Shown here: piece by piece, positions 19,555-25,802 of the stretch | Position numbering within the stretch: position 1 is the stretch's first letter | Layout of the letters: the number at the start of each line of letters is the position of its first letter | From: a virus | DNA length: 25,802 nt | IMG/VR virus record: IMGVR_UViG_3300044994_000177 | Location: 1-25,802 of that record | Reading direction: 5' to 3' (one strand) | The notes under the pieces: model-generated | The model's database searches: none | What the model was told of the DNA's origin: nothing | Seen by the model: the letters and a program-made list of their open reading frames with translations, nothing else | Program-made: the position numbers and the translations under genes

Positions 19555-20928
19555 ATGTATGAGTTATCTATAAAACATCAGCTGCGGGAAGCTGTTCGCG
19601 CCCGTCTTGAGCGGCGGTTGTCGCTTGCCAGTGACCAGTCAGCGGGCGAGTCATTTCTGGAATGGTTCGAGCGAACGAAGCCCAAAAAATACACTGTCCC
19701 GCACCACGTGCAGATGATTGGTCACGAATTGCAGCGTATAGAGTCTGGCAGCCTAGAGCGTCTGCGTATCCACATGCCGCCGCGTCACGGCAAAACCGAA
19801 ACTTGTACGCTGAATTTCCCGATGTACTATATGCTGCGGCGGGAGCAAGCGCGGGTACTCATCACCTCTTACAACCAGACCAACGCATCTAGATTTTCGC
19901 GTACTCTTCGGAATCGCTGGGTCGCAATGGGGCAGAACCTTGAAACATCCGCCGCCTCTCACTGGTCGGACGGGCACGGGCGCGAACTGTCGGCGCGCGG
20001 TGTAGGCTCGCCGCCCACGGGGCAAGGGTTCGACCTCATCATAATCGACGACCCGATTAAGTCACGCATCGAGGCGGACAGTGCTACCTATAGAGACAGG
20101 GTTCATGCTTGGTTTACAGACGACCTTTTAACACGTCTGGAGCCGGGCGGGAAAATTGTACTCATTGCCACCCGCTGGCATCATGACGATTTAGCCGGAC
20201 GCATTGGCAAGGACTGGGAAACGCTCGACTTGCCCGCAATCGATGAAAACGGAAACGCTCTATGGTCAGAACGTTTTCCAATTGACGCGCTCAATCAGAT
20301 TCGAGAGCAGATGAAGCGCGAAGAGGGCGAGTATAGCTGGGAGGCGCTTTACCAGCAGAACCCGACGCCGAAGACTGGCTCGCATTTTGACATCGGCAAA
20401 TTGCAATTTATCGACGTTGTGCCAAACGTTGTTGAGACCGTGCGGGGCTGGGACTTCGCAGCGACTAAAGGCGATGGCGACTATACAGCGGGCGTCAAAA
20501 TCGGAAGAACAGAGGGCGGCGAATTTGTGCTGCTTGATGTTGTGCGGGGTCAATGGGGCGCGCTCGACGTTGAACGGATGTTGGCGGCAACAGCAGAAGC
20601 GGACGGCAGAGCGTGCAAAATTGCCATGCCGATAGACCCGGGCGCAGCGGGTAAATTCCAGTTCGCGCGGTTCCAACGGTTGCTCTCAGCGTTTGCGGTG
20701 CATGGCGAGACGGTCAGTGGTTCCAAAATCGTCAGGTCGCAGGCGTTGGCGGCGTGCATTGAAGCGGGCAACCTCCTCATCCCGAGGGGCGCAAACTGGG
20801 CAACCGATTTCGTGGAAGAGCTTAGGCAATTCCCAAACGGCAGGAACGATGACCAAGTGGACGCGGCGGCGGAATCCTATAATCATCTGGCTGGCATGGG
20901 TCGGGTAAACAGATGGGAAGTATTTTAG
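19555..20928 (+). CDS. terL: Terminase large subunit
   Basis: 457 residues from ATG 19555, no ribosome site; a TACCCT hexamer is seven bases upstream. ATPase domain: Walker A MPPRHGKTE (74-82), a strand VLITSYNQTNASRFS, Walker B LIIIDDP (161-167), and the coupling segment VLIATRWHHDDLAGR. Nuclease domain: RGWDFAATKGDGDYTAG with Asp300, MPIDPGAAGK, and NDDQVDAA with Asp436, the expected metal-binding acids of the RNase-H-like packaging nuclease. It cuts concatemers and pumps DNA into the prohead together with the small subunit and portal. Length is normal, and no disruption is visible. Confidence 0.95.
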   Translation: MYELSIKHQLREAVRARLERRLSLASDQSAGESFLEWFERTKPKKYTVPHHVQMIGHELQRIESGSLERLRIHMPPRHGKTETCTLNFPMYYMLRREQARVLITSYNQTNASRFSRTLRNRWVAMGQNLETSAASHWSDGHGRELSARGVGSPPTGQGFDLIIIDDPIKSRIEADSATYRDRVHAWFTDDLLTRLEPGGKIVLIATRWHHDDLAGRIGKDWETLDLPAIDENGNALWSERFPIDALNQIREQMKREEGEYSWEALYQQNPTPKTGSHFDIGKLQFIDVVPNVVETVRGWDFAATKGDGDYTAGVKIGRTEGGEFVLLDVVRGQWGALDVERMLAATAEADGRACKIAMPIDPGAAGKFQFARFQRLLSAFAVHGETVSGSKIVRSQALAACIEAGNLLIPRGANWATDFVEELRQFPNGRNDDQVDAAAESYNHLAGMGRVNRWEVF

Positions 20929-20966
20929 CGTTCCAAAACACCAGATAAGCGCGTCTATAACTACAC

Positions 20967-21608
20967 GTGAATTATTTCGAGCGTTTCCCCGCGTCCCCTC
21001 GCGCCCGAGAATTTGTTGACGGTTTCATTGGCGACAACGCCGATAACCGTTACTTAGTCGTCGAGGCAAACACAGGATTCGACCTCGTTACGTTTGACCC
21101 GGGAGTGGTTACGATTCTATCGCCAGACCCGTCAGGCGCGGGAGCAGGCATCACCCGACCGGAGCTTTTCCCTGTGGGCAATGGTTCCTTTTTCCGGTGG
21201 ATGGCAGAAATCCGGCACAACACGGCGGCTGAATACGATACAGACCTTGCCATCGGTCTGAACATTTCAATTTCGCATTTTTCCGCACCGTTCCCCGATG
21301 CGATTTATTTTACGATTCCAGCACAGAATACCCGTTGGCGGTGCGTCATTCGCAACGGCGGCAACGAGGTTTACAACGCCGAGGTAGGGAGCGTGTTCCC
21401 GCTGGACACAATCCAGACTCTGGCGATTCGCGGCGATATCGACGCCACCGGCAAGTTCCGGTGCATTTTCTACATTGACAAGGTCGCTGTTGCGTCTGCT
21501 GAACTTCCGTTCCTGCCCTGCGATTTGGGACCCGGCGTGCTAGCTATAGGGCAGCTGACAGGCAACCTACAGCTTCTGAGCTGGGGCACCCGCGCTCGCA
21601 TCATTTAG
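20967..21608 (+). CDS. Beta-sandwich protein between terminase and portal (213 residues)
   Basis: Starts at GTG 20967, 38 bases after terL, without a ribosome site. The protein is beta-rich, with aromatic and Asn residues in alternating patterns (FFRWMAEIRHN, DLAIGLNISISHF, AIYFTIPAQNTRWRCVIRN, FRCIFYIDKVAVASAELPF), much like LamG/concanavalin-type jelly rolls. There is no signal peptide. Placement between large terminase and portal, in the structural block, suggests a virion surface or decoration role, perhaps glycan binding, but the sequence does not prove it. No family recognised. Confidence 0.6.
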   Translation: MNYFERFPASPRAREFVDGFIGDNADNRYLVVEANTGFDLVTFDPGVVTILSPDPSGAGAGITRPELFPVGNGSFFRWMAEIRHNTAAEYDTDLAIGLNISISHFSAPFPDAIYFTIPAQNTRWRCVIRNGGNEVYNAEVGSVFPLDTIQTLAIRGDIDATGKFRCIFYIDKVAVASAELPFLPCDLGPGVLAIGQLTGNLQLLSWGTRARII

Positions 21609-21609
21609 C

Positions 21610-22872
21610 ATGTTCGACTGGTTCAAGGCGATTTTCAGCACGCGACAGGTGCAACCCTACACGGGGGGCATCGCGCACTTTCCGGGTTCGTTCGATACGA
21701 ATCTGGACTATAGGCGAGAGGCTGGCGACCTCACACTAAACGCTGTTGTATCAATCTGCATCCAGTTTCTGGCAAACAAAGCCGACGAAGCCCCGCTAGT
21801 TTATCAGCGTCTGACCGACGACGGTTGGCAGGACGCAGGCGAGCATGAAGTTCTCGAGCTCCTCGAAACCCCGAATCTTGACTACGATTTACCCGCGCTG
21901 ATGTTCGGCACCATCGCCAGCTATTCAACTGCCGGCAACGCCTACTGGTACAAGGTTCGCGAAGGTCGCAAAATCAGGGAGCTAACCTACCTGCCGCACT
22001 ATTCAGTCACGCCGGTATTCGATGAGCGGCGGATATCGAACCGTGCGATTTCAGCTTACAGAATCTCGACCGTCGAAGGGCAGGTAACCGTTCCCTCATC
22101 CGATATCGTGCATCTGCGGCACGGCATGAACCCTCGTTCGCCGGCTTTGGGCATCTCACCGCTGGCTGCCGTCCTGAAAGAAATCACGGTTGACAACTGG
22201 GCGGCGAGCTACTCGGCGAACCTGCTGAACAATCTGGGCGTCGGTTCGTATCTGCTCTCGCCCAAGCTGAACGATGGTAGCGCGCCGAACAAAGAACAAG
22301 CCGCACAGATTCAGGACAGGTTCAACCAGCTTCGGCGCGAAGGTGTCGGGCGTCCGATTGTATCGGCGTTCGCACTGGACGTCAAACAATTGAACCTTAC
22401 ACCGGAAGACATGGCGCTGGATACAGTGATTCGGCATCCGGTCTCCCGCATATGTGCTGCTCTGGGCCTAGACCCAATGGCTCTGGGTTTGCCTAGCAGC
22501 TCCAAAACCTACAACAACTACGGCGAGTCGCTGCAAGCGGCACTTGAGAATGGCGTCGTGCCCATGCTCAGCAGTCTGGCAAAGCAGATTACGGGGTCGC
22601 TACTATGGGATGAGGGACATTCCAGAGAGTATCGGTTGGCGTTCGACATTTCGGGGATGCGCGGTTTGCAGGAAGACGTGGACAACCTTCACGCGCGGGT
22701 TCGTGGTGATTTTAACGCGGATTTGATTGACCGAGAGACGGCAAAAATCGTACTCGGTTATCCAGTGGAACCCGGAGACAGAGGACTGTATGCATCAGTG
22801 GCAAAAAACCCGTGGGCGGCATCAATGCCGGCACCTCGCGCTGACAACGACTCAGACCAGACTAGCGAATAA
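21610..22872 (+). CDS. Portal protein (HK97 type)
   Basis: 420 residues from ATG 21610, one base after the previous stop. Family features: N-terminal FDWFKAIFSTRQ, LNAVVSICIQFLANKADEAPLVYQR (the strand-helix after the N-arm), YSTAGNAYWYKVREGRKIREL, VTVPSSDIVHLRHGMNP, SPALGISPLAAVLKEITVDNWAA, GRPIVSAFALDVKQLNLTPED, and PVSRICAALGLDPMALGLP. This is the full order seen in HK97-like portals. It forms the dodecameric ring at the DNA-entry vertex. The C-terminal 20 residues are acidic and Ser/Asp-rich. Length is typical (about 400-450). Confidence 0.93.
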   Translation: MFDWFKAIFSTRQVQPYTGGIAHFPGSFDTNLDYRREAGDLTLNAVVSICIQFLANKADEAPLVYQRLTDDGWQDAGEHEVLELLETPNLDYDLPALMFGTIASYSTAGNAYWYKVREGRKIRELTYLPHYSVTPVFDERRISNRAISAYRISTVEGQVTVPSSDIVHLRHGMNPRSPALGISPLAAVLKEITVDNWAASYSANLLNNLGVGSYLLSPKLNDGSAPNKEQAAQIQDRFNQLRREGVGRPIVSAFALDVKQLNLTPEDMALDTVIRHPVSRICAALGLDPMALGLPSSSKTYNNYGESLQAALENGVVPMLSSLAKQITGSLLWDEGHSREYRLAFDISGMRGLQEDVDNLHARVRGDFNADLIDRETAKIVLGYPVEPGDRGLYASVAKNPWAASMPAPRADNDSDQTSE

Positions 22873-22915
22873 AATAACGACCGTTGCCGAGCCGGTCGGG
22901 TTCGTGCGGTCGAAA

Positions 22916-23524
22916 ATGAACCCCGCTCAGTCCAGTTTCTACGCATCGCTTATTCGTTACCGTGACGATTTCTGGCAGGAGGCACGAATCTACACGCGGA
23001 CGCTCGACGTGGACAAATGGTATCAGTCATTTTCATCAATGCTGGTTGATGTTCACGCCCGCTCGGCGTTTCATGGCGCGTGGCTCTCAACAGACAAAAG
23101 ACCGCAACGGTTAGATGAGGAGTTCCTCCGCGTCGGGCGGATGGTTGCCCAGAATCAGGCGCAATGGGTTCTCAAGTTTCGAGCCAAACTAGAGGACAAC
23201 CCCGAACTAACCACGGAGCAGATAGCGCGGCAAATGTCAATGTATCTAGGTCGGGCGCAAGGCACAGCCAACGAAGCTTTTCTGCATTACTCGCCGCCGC
23301 TTGATATTTTCGCATGGCAGACTACGAGCGGTGAATCGTGCCCAAGCTGTGAATATTTCGGGAGTCTTGAGCCGATGCCCGCGCAGGAGTGGCCGACAAG
23401 CCCGAGGGCGAACGATACAGAGTGTTTGTTTAACTGCAAGTGCGTGTGGATTCGAGAACCCGGAAGCCAGTCTGAGACGTCTGGATTTATGCCCGCAGTC
23501 TTCTGGGCTGAGGATGAAGAGTAA
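22916..23524 (+). CDS. Head morphogenesis/minor capsid protein (SPP1 gp7-like)
   Basis: I report ATG 22916 (MNPAQSSFYASLI), giving 202 residues; GTG 22904 is also possible, and starts further upstream overlap the portal gene and read like a shadow. There is no clear ribosome site, so the start is uncertain. The body is helical, and the C-terminal part has the family cysteine pattern: SGESCPSCEYFGS, then PRANDTECLFNCKCVWIRE, the C..C...C...C.C arrangement common in phage head morphogenesis (Mu gpF/SPP1 gp7-like) domains, which may bind zinc. Encoded between portal and protease, the usual place. Likely an internal or portal-associated minor head protein. Confidence 0.7.
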   Translation: MNPAQSSFYASLIRYRDDFWQEARIYTRTLDVDKWYQSFSSMLVDVHARSAFHGAWLSTDKRPQRLDEEFLRVGRMVAQNQAQWVLKFRAKLEDNPELTTEQIARQMSMYLGRAQGTANEAFLHYSPPLDIFAWQTTSGESCPSCEYFGSLEPMPAQEWPTSPRANDTECLFNCKCVWIREPGSQSETSGFMPAVFWAEDEE

Positions 23525-24406
23525 ATGAGCGAGAGAGAGTCAACAAGGGCGGGTCTGCAAACCCGTCAAATTGATAGCGTAGAAATTCGCGCCTTGGAGG
23601 GTGAGAATACCCGAAAAGCCGAACTACGCGCGGCAGTGGTCGGTAACCTAGACTCCCACCGCTCAGTGTTTTTCCCGGGCGCGTTCGAGGGCACGACGGA
23701 AGATTTTGTCCGCGGCGGTCATCTGCTGGTTGCGCATAACTGGGATTTGCCAAATATTGGCATGATTGAATCGGCGCGGCAAGAAGGTAACGCGCTGCTG
23801 GCAACAGTGCATTTCTACAACACGCAGGCTGGAAACGACATGTACCATGTGCTGCGGGAACGCTCAGCAGCCGGCAAGACTATGGGCGCCTCTATCGGGT
23901 TCTTTATCGAGACCGAGCGGCACTATCGCGACGGGCGCGAACTGCTGGCAGACGCTGAACGCATGGGCGTTGATTTGAGTTTGTTTGACCCTGCATTGGC
24001 GCAGGTCGATGGCGAGGTCTGGGGCATTCAGAAGGTTAAAAGCCTCTACGAAGTCTCGCTGGTGGTTGCGGCATCGAATCCGCTAACAGAAGCCACGAAC
24101 GTGCGGCAATTGAAAGCCGCCGAAGAATTGCAACTTGCTCTTGACGCGGTTGCTAGGGTGTCGGAGCGTTACCGGCAAATCCGAGAGATTCGGGTTGCTG
24201 AAGGGCGCGACCTGTCACCCGACAAGAAAGCCGAGCTTGCAGCGGCTAAAGCATCACTTGACGCGCTGTCTGCCCAACTGGCGGATATCGTGTTCGACGA
24301 CTCGTTGCCCAGAGCGACGGGTCAGACCAAAGACAGCATCGCGCCTCGTTCTTTGTCGTGCAGAATCATGGCAAACGAACTGGAAATGATGCTCAAATAC
24401 ATCTAA
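23525..24406 (+). CDS. Prohead protease (HK97 family, S78)
   Basis: 293 residues, ATG directly after the previous stop. The herpesvirus-type assemblin fold is visible: VEIRALEGENTRKAELRAAV, SVFFPGAFEGT, GGHLLVAHNWDLPNIGM (catalytic His71), and KTMGASIGFFIETE (catalytic Ser123), followed by YEVSLVVAASNPLTEAT, the conserved E(V/I)S.V...NP.(A/T) segment. It trims the capsid protein N-termini and itself during maturation. The C-terminal 90 residues are a charged coiled coil (VARVSERYRQIREIRVAEGR and later), longer than in minimal proteases and possibly interacting with the capsid delta domain. Confidence 0.92.
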   Translation: MSERESTRAGLQTRQIDSVEIRALEGENTRKAELRAAVVGNLDSHRSVFFPGAFEGTTEDFVRGGHLLVAHNWDLPNIGMIESARQEGNALLATVHFYNTQAGNDMYHVLRERSAAGKTMGASIGFFIETERHYRDGRELLADAERMGVDLSLFDPALAQVDGEVWGIQKVKSLYEVSLVVAASNPLTEATNVRQLKAAEELQLALDAVARVSERYRQIREIRVAEGRDLSPDKKAELAAAKASLDALSAQLADIVFDDSLPRATGQTKDSIAPRSLSCRIMANELEMMLKYI

Positions 24407-24408
24407 AA

Positions 24409-25692
24409 ATGAAAATCGAAGACATCAAGAAAAAGGGTCTTAAAGTCGTTGCCGATTTGCGGGAGCTGGGCGAAAGTCTGGCTGCTGGCAAAATCGGCGA
24501 GGACGAGTACGAGACCCGATTGGCAGAGCTGCAAGCTGAAGCCACACTCATCGAGAAATCGGCGAGCGTGAACAAGCGCGCAGCAGAATTGGAGTCGTCA
24601 TTTGCGTTCGAGACCCGGCAGGTTGGAACTGCTCAGGTTTCGCAAACCGCAGAATCGACGACCGTTGAATCAGAGGGGTTGGCACTAAGCGACAAGCAGT
24701 TCAGAGCCATCTCGACCCCTGAGTATCGGGATGCGTTCACCGACTATGTTCGGCGCGGCAACAACGCTGCTTCGGCATCGTTCCGAACGTTGCAGGTTGG
24801 TCTCGACACGAACGGTGGATACCTCGTTCCTGCTGACTACCTCAACCAGATTGTCACGCGCGAGCCGGCACCGGCTAGTGTTGTTGACTACGTGCAGCAG
24901 ATTAACACGTCGAGCGACCGGTTGCAGATTCCGCGTTCGGCATATGCAGGGCAGACCGGCGACACGAACGGCGACATCTACTCATCGAACCTTCGCATCC
25001 AATGGACTGCGGAGACCCAGCAGGCAACGGACGTTACCCCCACTTTCGGCATCCATGAGATTCCGGTTTGGGGCGCGAAAGTCCAAGTGCCGATTACCCG
25101 TCAGATGATGGAAGATTCCGCGGTGGACATCATGGGCTACATCTCGAACGAGATTGGCACCACGTATCGCCTCGGAACTGAGGACGCGATTCTGAACGGT
25201 GACGGGGTCAACAAGCCGAAGGGCGTGTTGCGCTCTCCGGGCGCGACCTACGAACCGCCCACGACTAATGTTGGCAACCCTGTTACTCCGCAGGGTCTGG
25301 CAAATCTGGTCTATCAGGGTTTGCCGCAGCAGTATGCTGCAAATAGCAGAGCGGTTATGAACCGGTCGCTGTTTGCGACGCTGGCGATGATTACGCAGAA
25401 CTCAAACCTTGTTTGGGATGGCGTCTTCACCACGGCGGTTAGCAGAGCGGCGGGCGAGGCACTTTTCGGTTACCCGATTAGCTTCTCCTCGTTCATGCCT
25501 GCGGCTGGCGGCGGTAATAACATCATCGCCTATGGCGACTGGTTCCAATCGTACCTCCTCGTTCGACGTCTTGGAATGTCGGTCGAGATGGATATCAGAC
25601 CTGCCGAAGAGGTCGGGCGCATCGTTGCTCGAACTCGGTTTGGCGGCGATATCCGCAATCCTCGCGCGTTGCGCATCGGGGTGCAAAGCTAA
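24409..25692 (+). CDS. Major capsid protein (HK97 fold)
   Basis: 427 residues. ATG 24409, two bases after the protease stop, fits the gene; a longer frame upstream overlaps the protease. Residues 1-70 are a charged coiled coil (KKGLKVVADLRELGESL, RLAELQAEATLIEKS), corresponding to the delta scaffold domain that the protease removes. Then follow SDKQFRAISTPEYRDAFTDY, FRTLQVGLDTNGGYLVPADY (the G-G-Y-L-V-P hallmark), WTAETQQATDVTPTFG, PVWGAKVQVPITRQMMEDSA, DAILNGDGVNKPKGVL, and the C-terminal GDWFQSYLLVRRLGMSVEMD, all standard for this family. The exact cleavage site cannot be read from sequence. Confidence 0.95.
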   Translation: MKIEDIKKKGLKVVADLRELGESLAAGKIGEDEYETRLAELQAEATLIEKSASVNKRAAELESSFAFETRQVGTAQVSQTAESTTVESEGLALSDKQFRAISTPEYRDAFTDYVRRGNNAASASFRTLQVGLDTNGGYLVPADYLNQIVTREPAPASVVDYVQQINTSSDRLQIPRSAYAGQTGDTNGDIYSSNLRIQWTAETQQATDVTPTFGIHEIPVWGAKVQVPITRQMMEDSAVDIMGYISNEIGTTYRLGTEDAILNGDGVNKPKGVLRSPGATYEPPTTNVGNPVTPQGLANLVYQGLPQQYAANSRAVMNRSLFATLAMITQNSNLVWDGVFTTAVSRAAGEALFGYPISFSSFMPAAGGGNNIIAYGDWFQSYLLVRRLGMSVEMDIRPAEEVGRIVARTRFGGDIRNPRALRIGVQS

Positions 25693-25802
25693 TGCATAAC
25701 CTAAGTTCAAAATCAACAATCCAGCACATCGGGCAAAACCTGACTGCTGGAACAGATGGCGCGTTCGTCCAGCCTGCCGTGTCGGTGGACATGTCGGGCT
25801 TT
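25692..25802 (+). CDS. Post-capsid gene, N-terminal part only
   Basis: ATG 25692 shares TAATG with the capsid stop. The frame is open to the right edge, giving 37 residues: MHNLSSKSTIQHIGQNLTAG followed by a Val/Asp/Gly-rich start of a beta region (VSVDMSGF). Genes here are usually head decoration or head-tail connector proteins, but too little is visible to say which. Confidence 0.6.
   Translation, partial: MHNLSSKSTIQHIGQNLTAGTDGAFVQPAVSVDMSGF

Noticed and set aside
22727-22915. Longer N-terminus for the head morphogenesis protein
   Set aside because: It would overlap the portal gene by about 145 bases and reads as Arg/His/Thr-rich shadow sequence.

Overview
The window is part of a tailed-phage (siphovirus-type) genome or prophage. 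The supporting genes are a large terminase, an HK97-type portal, an S78-type prohead protease, an HK97-fold major capsid protein, a tail tube protein, a pair of tail assembly chaperones linked by a -1 frameshift, a tape measure protein and two large tail-tip proteins. GC content looks mid-50s % by eye. Genes are tightly packed with many 4-nt ATGA or GTGA overlaps, and no gap between genes exceeds 300 bases. No integrase, CI-like repressor, tRNA, rRNA, insertion sequence or CRISPR array was recognised. The host cannot be named from sequence alone. Several first-in-operon genes lack a Shine-Dalgarno and have a -10-like hexamer 5-10 bases before the start, which would suit a host that tolerates leaderless mRNAs, but this is only a hint.

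Layout: (1) 1-3698, plus strand, tail: end of a first tail-tube-like gene, a complete tail tube gene, two small genes, chaperone G with its frameshifted GT product, and the tape measure. (2) 3695-4601, minus strand: three small unknown genes inserted in the tail block with their own promoter (a moron-like cassette). (3) 4827-10349, plus strand: two large tail-tip/fibre proteins. (4) 15070 down to 10342, minus strand: a 14-gene accessory/recombination operon. It includes a HTH regulator, a 22-residue SSB N-terminus, a Gam-like protein, a Rad52-family annealing protein, a HicB-like protein, a secreted RlpA-like (DPBB) protein, two paralogous 27-residue-repeat proteins and small membrane proteins. 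(5) 15124-18006, plus strand: RuvC-like resolvase, a replication initiator with iterons and a C-rich tract inside its gene, a G39P-like helicase-loader candidate, a CHAP endolysin and two small membrane proteins (holin-type), followed by a hairpin terminator. (6) 18071-25802, plus strand: small terminase, a damaged or frameshifted gene, a reverse-strand DUF5131 (Gp37/Gp68) gene, large terminase, a beta-rich protein, portal, head morphogenesis protein, protease, major capsid protein and the start of another gene.

The window begins in the tail and ends just after the capsid gene. If the genome is circular or permuted, the missing part is probably the connector/neck genes between capsid and tail tube.

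The most notable non-standard signals are: a 13-bp element GGTGGGCAAATGA repeated exactly at four gene junctions of the minus operon, where it supplies ribosome binding site, stop and start together and gives four unrelated proteins the same VGK ending; a 22-codon SSB stub sitting where a full ssb would be expected; a promoter/operator-like element repeated in both divergent intergenic regions with identical spacing; a lambda-O-like origin candidate; and the frame-switched gene after the small terminase.
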